Source: an uncultured Oceanospirillales bacterium
GTDB lineage: Bacteria > Pseudomonadota > Gammaproteobacteria > Xanthomonadales > SZUA-36
Assembly (NCBI GenBank): GCA_913055655.1
Contig: CAJXKA010000001.1
Span: 558,001-622,000, forward strand
Direction of reading: 5' to 3'
DNA: 64,000 nt
The notes beneath the pieces are model-generated. The model was not told the origin of the DNA and did not search any database. It worked only from the letters and a program-made list of their open reading frames with translations. Of the stretch, positions 29,619 to 39,165 are shown in pieces (position 1 is the stretch's first letter; every line of letters begins with the position of its first letter). The position numbers were made by a program, and so were the translations under genes.

Positions 29619-30200
29619 GTGCGTAAAAACAACGGGTTTACCGTTATCGAACTGATGATCGTAATTGCCGTGCTGGCCATTGGGCTTGCCTTGGCGATAC
29701 CGAGCTACCTTGATATACGCAACAAGCGCGCAGTGACCAATGCTGCGGAGCAAATGGCACGATTCCTATCCGTCGCACAGTCTGAGTCAATCAAGCGGAA
29801 CCAAGCCTTGACGGTGACGATCAACAACAACGGCGTTTATTGTGCCGGCGTCGATCTGGGCACCGCGGCATGTGACTGTCGTACGGCTGCTTCCTGCGTA
29901 GTTCCCGCCGGCGGCGGTGATACTACGAGCGTTGACCTGGAGATGGTGTTGTCAGGTGCGACATTCGAAATGATCCAGGCACCCGTTCTTTTGGACGCCG
30001 GTGGTAATTCGACCAGCCAGGTATTGTTCACCTTTGACCCGGTGCGCGGCATCCTTGATGGCGTAAACCAGACTTCGGGCACAGTGCAGTTCACCAGCGA
30101 CAATGGAAATTTTGCGCTTGATGTTGATATGGCGTTGACCGGACGGATCGAGATTTGCAGTCGCGGTTCGATGAAAGTCGGCGGATTCCAGGGGTGTTGA
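29619..30200 (+). CDS. Minor pseudopilin FimT/GspH-like
   Basis: The GTG at 29619, behind AGGGGAA, gives a short leader MRKNNG and cleavage site G/FTVIELMIVIAVLAIGLALAIP. GTG 29616 or TTG 29598 are alternative starts. The 193-residue protein fits FimT/GspH in length, with two Cys-rich patches (TAACDCRTAASC and a terminal CSRGSMKVGGFQGC). Minor pilins of this kind prime pilus assembly. It heads a run of four pilin genes. Confidence 0.85.
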   Translation: MRKNNGFTVIELMIVIAVLAIGLALAIPSYLDIRNKRAVTNAAEQMARFLSVAQSESIKRNQALTVTINNNGVYCAGVDLGTAACDCRTAASCVVPAGGGDTTSVDLEMVLSGATFEMIQAPVLLDAGGNSTSQVLFTFDPVRGILDGVNQTSGTVQFTSDNGNFALDVDMALTGRIEICSRGSMKVGGFQGC

Positions 30201-30203
30201 TCC

Positions 30204-30896
30204 ATGACTTCTGAGCAAAAGGTACCGAATATGTCGGTCTTCGAAAATACACAGGGCCTGCCCGGTAAGCAGAAAGGCCTGACGCTGGTTGAAATGCTGG
30301 TCGCAGCCGTGATCAGCCTGATCGCGGTCGCCGGCATGGTTTTGTTGATGGCGAATACCTTGGGGACCGGTACACAAACGATCGCCGCTGGCAGCATGTC
30401 AAACCAACTCCGTTCGGCCCTGCGGATCATTGAGCGTGACATCAGGCGCGCCAATTACAACGAGGAATTCGACACCTGCATTGGTATTGGGAGCGTGAAT
30501 TGCACGGCCGTCCCGGACACGATGGCGAGCATGACCACCGGCGACCCGGGATGCATTGTTTACAGTTATGAGCGCGCTGGCGCCCCCGTGCGTGGTGGTT
30601 TTCGTTTGAATGCCGGCGCGCTCGAATTTGCCAACGGGGCAACCAGTTGCGGTGCCGGTGCATGGACCTGGGAGCAGCTGACAGATCCCCAGACATTCAC
30701 GGTCACGAACTTCAATGTTCAGCCTGCCGGTTACCAGACCGCATTGCCGACAGGCATGACCCAGACCGTGCGCAAAGTGGATATCGCAATCGCCGGGCAA
30801 TTTTGCCGCGGTTCAGATTGCGTCAGTAAAGAAGTCGTCAACACCATTCGTGTCCGTAACGACATCCTTACAGTGACCGCGCCCGTCGTACCCTGA
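30204..30896 (+). CDS. Minor pilin PilW-like
   Basis: The prepilin peptidase site is QKG/LTLVEMLVAAVISLIAVAGM, then a hydrophobic helix and LRSALRIIERDIRRANY, the PilW signature. The 230 residues are slightly short for PilW. The first ATG at 30204 is listed; ATG 30231 has a better-placed AAAGGT and a shorter leader. The start lies 3 nt after the fimT-like stop. Confidence 0.85.
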   Translation: MTSEQKVPNMSVFENTQGLPGKQKGLTLVEMLVAAVISLIAVAGMVLLMANTLGTGTQTIAAGSMSNQLRSALRIIERDIRRANYNEEFDTCIGIGSVNCTAVPDTMASMTTGDPGCIVYSYERAGAPVRGGFRLNAGALEFANGATSCGAGAWTWEQLTDPQTFTVTNFNVQPAGYQTALPTGMTQTVRKVDIAIAGQFCRGSDCVSKEVVNTIRVRNDILTVTAPVVP

Positions 30897-30943
30897 AGCC
30901 CTCAGGCATCGCGGGAGCAACTGGTTCGAATTGAAGAAGGTTT

Positions 30944-32419
30944 ATGAACATGACTGAAGAGAAAATCGCTAAACAAGGGGTACGCGGCGTCCGACAGGAT
31001 GGCGCCGTGACGATCGTCGCGGCCGTCATGATCCTGTTCCTGATGACGCTGATGCTGATTTTCGCGGCTCGCAGCGCGATTTTTGACCAGCGAGTCTCCG
31101 CGAATGAGACACGGCAAAGGATCGCATTTAACCGCGCCGAAGCTGCCGTAGATGCCATGACCGAGTTCATTATTGCAGCCGCTTCCGCGCCAACGTCATC
31201 ATCGGGCTGGCTCCGTGCCGCAGATGCAGGGCCGTGGAAGGCGTGCGGCGGCAGCGTAACGGGTTACTGCGCGACGCCCCTCACGGGTGGCGTTGGGTTT
31301 TACATGCATGATGTCGGATCATACGTGGACAATGCGCTGGGCATGGATTTCACTCCATTGCAGACGGCGATGGGCGCCATCGACAGCGGAGACACCACGG
31401 CGACCGCGCGGGTCAGCGCCGCACTGCAGTGGGATGGGGGCGTGTCCGGAGATCCGCCAATTTTTATGGTGTATGGCTATGGTTTCTCTGACTGCCTTAA
31501 CGTGGGCGACGCCGATTTCGATCCCGTGGACGACTGTCTTGGCCAGGCTAATGTGGCCAAACCGCTGTCGATTTTCCCGGCAATTGCGGGATCTCCCGAC
31601 GTTCCCCTGATCTCCAAAACCTCGGTGACGATTGCCGGTAACATGAGCATCGTTGCCAACCCCAACGCAGGCGGTGTCGGCGTGCCAGTCACGATCTGGG
31701 CAAAACTCGGTGAAGTCGGTGTCGCCGACGGCGTGACGCCTGGTAACGGCAGTTGGTCGACCTGCGAGATGCAGGAATGGTACGGGCAGGACTCATTGCC
31801 TGACGATGCTGAATGTCCGACCCAGACCTGTGGTTGCCCGGACCCGTCCAATAACGATCTTCGGCGTGAAGCCCTCTCTTATGCGGATGGCAATAACACA
31901 GAGAAGTATTTTGATATTCTGGAAACTTCCGAAGCAGACGGATTCCCGGCCGACCTGTTCCTCGACTTTTTTGGCGTCCCCAGGGCAAATTACGACGAAG
32001 TCAAAAGCACGGCGCAGGTATTCGGTGATTGCAGTTCGCTCGGGCCGAACAGCAGTGGCCTGATCTGGATTACGGGGGATTGCGCCGTCACCGGCAATGT
32101 AACGATCGGTTCGCTGGAGGACCCGGTTATCCTGGTCACCGCCGGTTCAAACAATCGGTTGCGTGGCGACCAGATATTCGGCGTCGTGTTCTGTACCGAT
32201 GTTGAAAACAGTGATGCGCTCATCGACGCGGGCGGCGGTATTCACGTATTTGGCGCCATGATCGTGGACTGCACGTTCCAGCAGAGCCCGGGCGCCGGTA
32301 ACCTGGACCTAGTGTACAACCCTGATGTCCTTGCCAAGCTACGCGATATCGGCACCGTTGCGCCTGCTGACGGGGGCTGGCGCGATTTCGACATTCCGCC
32401 ATTCGAACCCATGCCTTAA
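30944..32419 (+). CDS. Enlarged minor pilin PilX-like
   Basis: The N-terminus has a GAVTIVAAVMILFLMTLMLIFA helix and NRAEAAVDAMTEF, the PilX pattern, though the usual Glu at +5 is missing, as in many PilX. At 491 residues it is more than twice the usual 170-200. The extra part, residues 200-491, includes paired cysteines (TCEMQEW ... CPTQTCGCPD) and a possible beta-solenoid-like stretch (CAVTGNVTIGSLEDPVILV ... GVVFCTDVENSDALIDAGGG). It may present an adhesive domain at the pilus tip; this is inferred. Confidence 0.75.
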   Translation: MNMTEEKIAKQGVRGVRQDGAVTIVAAVMILFLMTLMLIFAARSAIFDQRVSANETRQRIAFNRAEAAVDAMTEFIIAAASAPTSSSGWLRAADAGPWKACGGSVTGYCATPLTGGVGFYMHDVGSYVDNALGMDFTPLQTAMGAIDSGDTTATARVSAALQWDGGVSGDPPIFMVYGYGFSDCLNVGDADFDPVDDCLGQANVAKPLSIFPAIAGSPDVPLISKTSVTIAGNMSIVANPNAGGVGVPVTIWAKLGEVGVADGVTPGNGSWSTCEMQEWYGQDSLPDDAECPTQTCGCPDPSNNDLRREALSYADGNNTEKYFDILETSEADGFPADLFLDFFGVPRANYDEVKSTAQVFGDCSSLGPNSSGLIWITGDCAVTGNVTIGSLEDPVILVTAGSNNRLRGDQIFGVVFCTDVENSDALIDAGGGIHVFGAMIVDCTFQQSPGAGNLDLVYNPDVLAKLRDIGTVAPADGGWRDFDIPPFEPMP

Positions 32420-32425
32420 GGGGTC

Positions 32426-34372
32426 ATGAACATGAATACGCATATGAACATCTCAAGAAACCGGGGTTTCAGCATCATCGAAGTGATGATCGGCATCCTG
32501 ATTTTCGCGGTTGGCATGTTGTCACTTGCCCTGCTTCAGGGCTCGCTGACGCGAAGCCAGGCGGATTCCAACTCTCGCGCCGTCGCCGTAAACCTGGCAG
32601 AAGAAGTCATTGAGCTGGCTCGGGGGTTCGCCGACGACGCCGGTTACACGGCCATCAGCGTGGGGAATATCAACCCGGGCACGCAGACGGTCGCCGGACT
32701 CTCTTACACAGCGGATTTGACACTGCTGGATTATCAATGGGATGGCGACAGTTTTGAGTGCTATCAGGGGCAGTTTGGGAATGGCACGGACTCGCGCTGC
32801 ATTGTCGGCACTCCGCCAGGCCCTGATTCCGCCTACAAGTTGATTGAAGTGACGGTCAACTGGAACGAAGCCGGTGCGCCCGAATTCCGGATTGACGACG
32901 CCACGACTACGACAGGTCAACTGGGTTCAGGCTCAGTGACCCTGAGTAGCATTGTCTCGTCAGTGCCAACCGGTGTAAGCGCAAGACTCCAGACCACCGA
33001 TGACGGTGGCAGTATCCTTCCGCCTATCGCGATCCCGGAAAACTTTCTCAATGACAACGTCAGCGTTGCGCTGGGCAACAACAAGTTCAAGTCGTCAACG
33101 TACGCTTCCCCGGATACCTTCAAGAAGCAGGATGACTTCGTGGAGACCCGCTGGGACGTGGTGACGTACTCAAGTTCACCCGGCAATCAGTTCCTGCGCC
33201 GCGAGGAAATGATCGCGGTAAGCTGCGAATGTGATCTTGATGGAACCGGCGACGGACGACGTCCCGTTGTGTGGGCCGGTGACGAGTATATCGGCGGAGA
33301 GATCGTTCAAAAGACGATTGGTGAAAACAAGCACAAGGAAGATTCCGACGTGAGCCGTTACTGCAACGCCTGCTGTCGGGATCACCATGACGAGAGTGGT
33401 GCTGATTATTCCGAGCAGTATTCGCCGTTTGTGGGCACGCCGCACAATCACTATGAAAGCAGTAACGGTGAATTGAGTGACCCCAGTGCTCCTGTCATTG
33501 CGGCTGGTTCGGACAGCTATCTCGAAGCCTGTCGACTGGTGCGAGTGGATGGCTTTTTCCGTGTTGCACAGGATTTGAGACAGGAGCAGTTCTTCAACTT
33601 TCCCTCGACATGGATTGCGGACACATCGGCTGGCGGTGGCCTAAATACCTATTCCAGCTACGTGACCGACTCCGTTACGGGGTACGAAGTCGCTGCGGAT
33701 ACGATCGGCTCAGCTTATCCCGCAACACCGCCCAGTGTAGCGGCGGTAACGTACGATGGCGCCGATGTCGCTGAATTGGGGCTGCAGCCTGGCGTGAACT
33801 ACCCGGACGCAGACACGTTCCCGGCATGGTGGGCGATGTCGCAACCTTTGCCGCTGGCGGCGCGAGGGCTTTATGTCGACTACATGTCTGATGATCTTCG
33901 CGCAGTGATCGATTGCGTGGAAGGGTTGAGTGATGGCGAAACGGTGGACGACCTGGCCGCTGGCTGCAAAGTCGGTGGTTACGCTGGCGTGGGTGACGTA
34001 ATCCTGGACCGAACCGGTAGCCTGAATCCGCTCGAAATCATGCCTTTCTTTGATACGCAGCTGACTTCATTTGCTGATTGGCGGAGCCAACGTGGCAATA
34101 GTTCTCCTGTGACAGTCACCAATGACGCACTTGCAGTCGGCGGTACGCACAGCCGGGGTCGCGTCGTCCGGAATGCCAATCAGTCTGGGCAGGATACGAT
34201 TCAAGGCTGGAGCTTCAAAGACAACCTGGGCCTGATCGATTCAAGAACTCATGAAACACCGGATTTCATTCACCGGCCCGGGTCCCAGGTTGGCACCGAC
34301 CAAGCCGACATGGACATCTGCGCAGTATTGGTGATCGCACCCGTATTGCTATGTCCGCCAGCTGCCCCATAG
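32426..34372 (+). CDS. Enlarged minor pilin PilV-like with large C-terminal domain
   Basis: The prepilin motif RNRG/FSIIEVMIGILIFAVGMLSLALLQG identifies PilV. Typical PilV has 150-200 residues, but this has 648. Past residue 200 is a long domain containing a Cys/His cluster (ISCECDLDGTGDGRR; SRYCNACCRDHHDES) that could bind a metal or form disulfides, then a region without recognised motifs. No pilY1 is found in the operon, so this protein could supply the tip-adhesin function normally given by PilY1. That is a guess from context. Confidence 0.75.
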   Translation: MNMNTHMNISRNRGFSIIEVMIGILIFAVGMLSLALLQGSLTRSQADSNSRAVAVNLAEEVIELARGFADDAGYTAISVGNINPGTQTVAGLSYTADLTLLDYQWDGDSFECYQGQFGNGTDSRCIVGTPPGPDSAYKLIEVTVNWNEAGAPEFRIDDATTTTGQLGSGSVTLSSIVSSVPTGVSARLQTTDDGGSILPPIAIPENFLNDNVSVALGNNKFKSSTYASPDTFKKQDDFVETRWDVVTYSSSPGNQFLRREEMIAVSCECDLDGTGDGRRPVVWAGDEYIGGEIVQKTIGENKHKEDSDVSRYCNACCRDHHDESGADYSEQYSPFVGTPHNHYESSNGELSDPSAPVIAAGSDSYLEACRLVRVDGFFRVAQDLRQEQFFNFPSTWIADTSAGGGLNTYSSYVTDSVTGYEVAADTIGSAYPATPPSVAAVTYDGADVAELGLQPGVNYPDADTFPAWWAMSQPLPLAARGLYVDYMSDDLRAVIDCVEGLSDGETVDDLAAGCKVGGYAGVGDVILDRTGSLNPLEIMPFFDTQLTSFADWRSQRGNSSPVTVTNDALAVGGTHSRGRVVRNANQSGQDTIQGWSFKDNLGLIDSRTHETPDFIHRPGSQVGTDQADMDICAVLVIAPVLLCPPAAP

Positions 34373-34430
34373 CTTCACGGTTATGAATCGCCGGTCATAG
34401 CCGGGTGAGTCAGAGCCAGTGAGCGCAATT

Positions 34431-34463
34431 AAAAAAGGAGCCGAAGAATCGGCTCCTTTTTTT
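34431..34463 (+). terminator. Bidirectional rho-independent terminator
   Basis: GGAGCCGA (34437-34444) and TCGGCTCC (34449-34456) form a perfect 8-bp stem with AGAA loop, followed by seven T and preceded by six A, so it works for both converging genes. Confidence 0.93.
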
Positions 34464-34498
34464 ATGCAACTACTTACCAGTTGTCTTGAATGAATTGC

Positions 34499-35527
34499 TC
34501 AGCAGTCCTTCACGATCCGGATTGAATCGCTACCCGAAGCGTCCTGCCCATCAAAGGTTACCGCCTTGAGCGTTGCTTCGCTGTCAGTCGTACCCAGGTT
34601 GAGAGAAAGGTCGACAGTCGGGATTTTGCAAACCAGGTCATCCAGCCCATCGTCGTTGACGTCATCTTCGCCACACATGAGCTTGTTGCCCTTGCCGACT
34701 GTCCGGACATTCGCATCAGCCAGGGTGATGGAATTTGGGTCGACACCTGTCGCGGGGTTCAGTACGTCAAAGTCATCGGTGCTCAGGATCGCTACGGGCA
34801 CATTGCCATTTGAACAGAGGTTTAGGCTGTTCGTTGTGCTACCGGGTTTGATGTCGATGTCAATCGCCAACAGTTCAGGCGTCGATTCACACAAGGAGAA
34901 ATCCGGGCTGTTGATGGAAACGAGGCCGATGGCACCTACGCCGAGTTCGTGTTCAACTACGCTGACTTCTACCACGTGCATGGCGGTATCGCTTTCGATG
35001 CCGAGAAACAGCGCGGAGTTATCACCCGCGTCTGTACTCAGCCCGGTAGCTTCATGGATGCCAAGGATTTCCCCCTGGTCGTCATATGCAAGGATTTGCG
35101 CGTCGAATGAACCCAGTTGTACCGGTTGAATTTGCAGACCAAAACTGCACACACCGACGTTATCGAAATGACTGAATTCGATTGGGACGATTTCGTTGGT
35201 AAATTCGTTGGTTGAGAGAAGCAGTTCGCCCGGGGAAAAGTTTCCGAGCCAGCCCAAACCCTCAGGTAGAACGGCAAAGCTGTCTCCCGGCTCAATCGGT
35301 AGCTTGTTGATTTCGACCATCATGCCATTTTCTGAAATAACCATGACCGGAGTATCTTCGGGCATGAATTCCAGACCTTCGAACAGTTCATTGAAGTTCA
35401 ATGAATCTGCGCCGGCGAGTGTCGTGCGATCTTCAACGAAATCGGTTTGTGCGAAGGCGAAAGTGGATGTGAGAATGCAACTGGCAATCGTGCCAGAACG
35501 CGTCATGGCGGACCGAATGGTCATCAT
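34499..35527 (-). CDS. Secreted protein with IDIKPGS-type C-terminal domain
   Basis: From ATG 35527 (342 residues, after GGAGGG) the product has a signal peptide (RSGTIASCILTSTFAFAQT). The N-terminal two thirds, residues about 30-230, match nothing recognised. The last 120 residues carry a known secreted-protein module: IDIKPGSTTNSLNLCSNGNV, PVAILSTDDFDV, and DVNDDGLDDLVC, an Asp-rich calcium-binding-like loop. Its role is unknown. It converges on the pilin operon across a shared terminator. Confidence 0.7.
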   Translation of the reverse strand: MMTIRSAMTRSGTIASCILTSTFAFAQTDFVEDRTTLAGADSLNFNELFEGLEFMPEDTPVMVISENGMMVEINKLPIEPGDSFAVLPEGLGWLGNFSPGELLLSTNEFTNEIVPIEFSHFDNVGVCSFGLQIQPVQLGSFDAQILAYDDQGEILGIHEATGLSTDAGDNSALFLGIESDTAMHVVEVSVVEHELGVGAIGLVSINSPDFSLCESTPELLAIDIDIKPGSTTNSLNLCSNGNVPVAILSTDDFDVLNPATGVDPNSITLADANVRTVGKGNKLMCGEDDVNDDGLDDLVCKIPTVDLSLNLGTTDSEATLKAVTFDGQDASGSDSIRIVKDC

Positions 35528-35652
35528 ATGTCCCTCCCTGGACCAGCTTATTGTTGGTGCCCACACTGGGCAGTTTCGACATGGCACTTGCCGTAAAATA
35601 GACAGCGCTATGCCTCATTTATATTTAACGTGAACCCCAGATAAATAATATC

Positions 35653-37068
35653 ATGACCACTCGAACCCGCTTCGCCCCAAGCCCCACGGGCTTTCTCCAC
35701 GTCGGCGGCGCCCGCACGGCGCTTTACTGTTGGCTGCAGGCCCGCCATGAGCAGGGCGACTTCATCCTGCGCATCGAGGACACGGATCTCGAGCGCTCCA
35801 CGCCGGAGTCCGTGCAGGCCATCCTGGATGGTATGGATTGGCTGGAGCTTGACTACGACGAGGGGCCGTTCTACCAGACGAAGCGGTTTGACCGTTACGC
35901 GGAGGTTGTCGACCAGCTGTTGGCCGAGGGCAAGGCCTATCACTGCTGGTGCTCAAAGGAGCGCATCGAGAAGCTGCGCGAAAAGCAAATGGAAGAGGGC
36001 ATTAAGCCGCGCTATGACGGCAAGTGTCGCGACGGCGGTGAGCCGGTGCCGGGGGTCAAGCCGGTGGTGCGCTTCAGGAACCCGCGCGAGGGGCACGTGC
36101 GCTTTGACGACCGGGTTCGCGGCCCCATCGCCATCAGCAATGACGAATTGGACGACCTAGTCATCGCGCGGCCCGACGGTTCGCCCACCTACAACTTCAC
36201 CGTGGTCGTGGACGACTGGGACATGAAGGTCACGCTGGTCATTCGCGGCGACGATCACATCAACAATACGCCCCGGCAGATCAATATCTACGAGGCGCTG
36301 GGCGCGAAGCCACCGGAGTTTGCCCATGTGCCGATGATCCTGGGCGACGATGGCGCGCGGCTGTCGAAGCGCCATGGCGCCGTGAGCGTGCTGCAGTACC
36401 GTGAAATGGGTTACCTGCCGCACGCCCTGAACAACTACCTGGTGCGGCTCGGCTGGTCGCACGGCGACCAGGAAGTCTTCAGCCGCCAGGAAATGATCGA
36501 CCTTTTTTCGATTGACGGCGTCAACCGCAAGGCGGCTGCATTCGACTATGACAAGCTCAACTGGCTGAACCAGCACTGGATGAAAACCCTTCCGCCGGCC
36601 GATGTGGCGCCGCACCTGGCCTGGCAGTTCGAGCACCTGGGTATCGACGCCAGCCAGGGGCCGGCGCTGGAAGACCTGGTGACGGTGCAGGCTGATCGCG
36701 TCAAGACGCTGAAGGAAATGGCCGAGCAGAGCCGGATGTTCTACGAGGATTTCGACAGTTTTGATGCCGGGGCCGCGAAGAAGCACCTGCGCCCCGTGGC
36801 CGAAGCGCCGCTACGCGCGATTCGCGAGGCCCTGCGTGACCTGCAGTCGTGGACCCCGGCTTCGCTCGATGACGCGGTGCGTGGCGTCGCTGCAGAGCTT
36901 GAGGTCGGCATGGGCAAGGTGGCCCAGCCATTGCGCGTCGCGCTGGCCGGCAGCGGTGTTTCGCCGTCCATCGACAAGACCCTGTGGCTGGTGGGGCAGG
37001 AGCGGTCCTTGGCCCGCATCACGAAGGCGCTGGAATACATCGCGGTTCGCGCCGCGGGCCAGGACTGA
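35653..37068 (+). CDS. gltX: Glutamyl-tRNA synthetase
   Basis: Charges tRNA-Glu. The 471-residue class I enzyme has HVGG at 16-19 (HIGH signature), ARLSKRHGA (KMSKS signature), and a zinc-binding set CWC at 98-100 plus Cys125. The C-terminal anticodon-binding alpha-helical region is complete. The ATG at 35653 has no clear Shine-Dalgarno; the 60 nt upstream are AT-rich. Confidence 0.97.
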   Translation: MTTRTRFAPSPTGFLHVGGARTALYCWLQARHEQGDFILRIEDTDLERSTPESVQAILDGMDWLELDYDEGPFYQTKRFDRYAEVVDQLLAEGKAYHCWCSKERIEKLREKQMEEGIKPRYDGKCRDGGEPVPGVKPVVRFRNPREGHVRFDDRVRGPIAISNDELDDLVIARPDGSPTYNFTVVVDDWDMKVTLVIRGDDHINNTPRQINIYEALGAKPPEFAHVPMILGDDGARLSKRHGAVSVLQYREMGYLPHALNNYLVRLGWSHGDQEVFSRQEMIDLFSIDGVNRKAAAFDYDKLNWLNQHWMKTLPPADVAPHLAWQFEHLGIDASQGPALEDLVTVQADRVKTLKEMAEQSRMFYEDFDSFDAGAAKKHLRPVAEAPLRAIREALRDLQSWTPASLDDAVRGVAAELEVGMGKVAQPLRVALAGSGVSPSIDKTLWLVGQERSLARITKALEYIAVRAAGQD

Positions 37069-37086
37069 GCAGGGGGCGCCGGATTC

Positions 37087-38055
37087 ATGTCGAAAGTCGA
37101 GCGCCTGTACCACCTGCACAACATCCTCAGCCAGCGGCGCACGCCGATCTCGCGCCAGGACCTGATGGAGCGCCTCGACTGTTCCCAGGCGACGCTGTAT
37201 CGGCTCGTGGGTGAACTGCGTGACTTCCTGGGTGCACCCATCGAGCAGGACCCTGATTCACGCGGGTTCTTTTACGACCGCAGTTATGACCAGCCCTTTG
37301 AGCTGCCGGGGATCTGGATCAGTCCCGACGAACTCCAGGCCCTGCTGACTGCGCGCCAGGTGCTGGGCGATGTGCAGCCGGGCTTGCTGGAGGGGCAGTT
37401 GTCATCATTGCAGTCGCGAATTACTTCACTGCTGCAACAAAAAGGCGTCGAAACAGGGGAAGGGGAGTCCCGCATCCATATCCAGGCGGCCGCCGGCCGG
37501 CCTGTTCCCGGGCGCTTGTTCCAGGATGTGCTCGGCGCGCTGGTGGGGCGCCAGCAACTGCACATTACCTACCATGGCCGCAGCCGCGACGCGGTGAGCG
37601 AGCGCGCGGTGTCGCCGCAGCGGCTCACGCAGTACCGGAATTCCTGGTACCTGGACGCGTGGTGTCACGAAGCCGAAGGGCTCCGCAGTTTTGCGCTGGA
37701 GCGAATCCGGGAGCAACGTTTGCTGGATGAGCCGGCGATCGATGTCACTACGAATGAGTTGGCGGCGCATTTCGACCAGTCCTACGGCATTTTTTCCGGC
37801 CCGGCCCGGCATACCGCGAGGATTCGCTTCTCCCCGGAGACGGCGCGTTGGGTGGCCGATGAGCAATGGCACCCGGACCAGAAGGGCGCATTCGATGACA
37901 CCGGCGCCTGGGTACTGGAACTGCCGTTCAGCGATGCCCGTGAATTGGTGCTGGATATCCTCCGCTGGGGACCGGACGCCGAGGTGCTGGCGCCGGATTT
38001 CCTGCGCGATGACGTTCAACATGCCGTCAGGAAAATGGCCGAGACTTACGCCTGA
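37087..38055 (+). CDS. WYL-domain transcriptional regulator
   Basis: The 322-residue protein has an N-terminal DeoR-type HTH (residues 1-60: ISRQDLMERLDCSQATLYRL), a middle WYL domain (QLHITYHGRSRDAVSERAVS; NSWYLDAWCHEAEGLRSFAL), and a C-terminal WCX-like extension. WYL domains sense nucleic-acid or nucleotide ligands and often regulate DNA repair or defence genes. It follows gltX by 19 nt, so the two are probably co-transcribed. Its targets are unknown. Confidence 0.88.
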   Translation: MSKVERLYHLHNILSQRRTPISRQDLMERLDCSQATLYRLVGELRDFLGAPIEQDPDSRGFFYDRSYDQPFELPGIWISPDELQALLTARQVLGDVQPGLLEGQLSSLQSRITSLLQQKGVETGEGESRIHIQAAAGRPVPGRLFQDVLGALVGRQQLHITYHGRSRDAVSERAVSPQRLTQYRNSWYLDAWCHEAEGLRSFALERIREQRLLDEPAIDVTTNELAAHFDQSYGIFSGPARHTARIRFSPETARWVADEQWHPDQKGAFDDTGAWVLELPFSDARELVLDILRWGPDAEVLAPDFLRDDVQHAVRKMAETYA

Positions 38056-38127
38056 AGCGCTGCCTGGGCCTGAACAGGCCTCGTCATTATTTCTCCATAA
38101 CGAATAAAAACAGCGGGTTACATTATG

Positions 38128-38156
38128 TTGCGCCAATAAGTGTATTAATATACAGT
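38128..38156 (+). promoter_or_regulatory. Candidate promoter for the small membrane gene
   Basis: TTGCGC, 17-nt spacer, TACAGT. The region is AT-rich against its surroundings. Confidence 0.4.
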
Positions 38157-38223
38157 AGTGTTTAAATCAACACTGAATGACGGTTCTCAGGCTTTGAGAA
38201 CACACGGTGGTTCAATGACCACC
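38157..38223 (+). promoter_or_regulatory. Three consecutive hairpins in a 5' leader
   Basis: AGTGTT/AACACT (38157-38174), GTTCTCA/TGAGAAC (38183-38201) and GGTGGT/ACCACC (38206-38223), all perfect and non-overlapping, end 10 nt before the Shine-Dalgarno of the small gene. Confidence 0.6.
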
Positions 38224-38244
38224 AACGTCAGGGGAGGAAGACCG

Positions 38245-38472
38245 ATGCTGTATCACCCATTGATCGACGCGAAGTATCACGAGACCCGGTTGCCGGGCGG
38301 TGAACCGGATGTTCCCGCGCTGGCCGTCGAGGCGGAGCCGGACGTGTCCACGTCCCAAAACTCATTCGTCCTGGTTCTCTCTGTTGCCGGTAATGTCGTT
38401 GCCGGTGCCGCCTGGTTGGGTGCGCTGCTGATGGCGCCCCTGTGGATGGAGCGTCTGCTCTCGGTGTTGTAA
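38245..38472 (+). CDS. Small membrane protein of unknown function
   Basis: The ATG at 38245 follows GGGGAGG at 7 nt, giving 75 residues; an open GTG at 38158 lies within the leader hairpins. Residues 1-45 are polar (MLYHPLIDAKYHETRLPGGE), followed by a transmembrane helix (FVLVLSVAGNVVAGAAWLGAL). No family is recognised. It is monocistronic, with its own promoter and terminator. Confidence 0.65.
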   Translation: MLYHPLIDAKYHETRLPGGEPDVPALAVEAEPDVSTSQNSFVLVLSVAGNVVAGAAWLGALLMAPLWMERLLSVL

Positions 38473-38497
38473 GGCCGCGGTTCTCTCCCGGCGCATA

Positions 38498-38536
38498 CCG
38501 GGGGCGGCTTCTCTCCAAGTCGCCCCCGGTTTTTTT
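38498..38536 (+). terminator. Rho-independent terminator
   Basis: CCGGGGGCG (38498-38506) pairs with CGCCCCCGG (38521-38529), followed by seven T. Confidence 0.93.
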
Positions 38537-38560
38537 CAGGGGCGGGCCAGGTGTTCCGGA

Positions 38561-39157
38561 TTACTTCCCGACGTGCTTCCCACCCGTCCAGCCGCCACGC
38601 GCCAGGATCGTATCCCCCAGTTCGCGGGGCGCGTCTTCCAGGTCGGTCGCCATGGAGTCATTCCAGCGGTTGAGGAAGCCGTACAGGCAAACAGCGCCCA
38701 GGATCTGCACGATCTGTGCCTCGCTCCAGTGCTCGCGCATGCGCGCCATGATGGTGTCATCCACGGCATTGGGCACGGCGCCCGCGGCCAGCGCGTAGTC
38801 CAGTGCGGCGCGCTCGGCTTCCGAGTACAGCGGGCTGGTCTGGTAGTCCCAGACGGCCGCCACTTTTTCTTTCGGGATGCCGTGAATTTCCGCGGCGATC
38901 AGCGAATGCGCCTCGCAGTACTGGCAACCGGCCGCGCGACTGGCGAAGTGGGCCACCAGCCGCATGAAGCCCAGGTCGACGTCGCCTTCCGGGTCCATGA
39001 CCGCGCGGGTCAGGGCGCCGAAACCTTTGACCATCTCCGGCCGGCGTTGCATGGTCAGCAGGCTGTTGGGCACAAAGCCCAGTATGCGTTCGAACAGCGC
39101 GAAGTCTTCCGCCAGCTCCGGCGTCGCGGAGGCAGGCAGCGGGCTCATATGGGCCAT
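38561..39157 (-). CDS. AhpD/carboxymuconolactone-decarboxylase-family protein
   Basis: The start at 39157 gives 198 residues beginning MAHMSPLPASATPELAEDF; the upstream in-frame part overlaps the aminotransferase and is ignored. The fold signature is FASRAAGCQYCEAHSLIAAE, the redox CxxCxxxH motif of AhpD-like peroxidases. Such proteins reduce peroxides or act as dithiol oxidoreductases. It lies 8 nt downstream of the class III aminotransferase, so both probably share a message. Confidence 0.85.
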   Translation of the reverse strand: MAHMSPLPASATPELAEDFALFERILGFVPNSLLTMQRRPEMVKGFGALTRAVMDPEGDVDLGFMRLVAHFASRAAGCQYCEAHSLIAAEIHGIPKEKVAAVWDYQTSPLYSEAERAALDYALAAGAVPNAVDDTIMARMREHWSEAQIVQILGAVCLYGFLNRWNDSMATDLEDAPRELGDTILARGGWTGGKHVGK

Positions 39158-39165
39158 GGCGGGGC

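Noticed and set aside
35581..35652. A sigma-54-like TGGCAC box before gltX
   Set aside because: The TTGC element does not fall at the required spacing, so no promoter is called.
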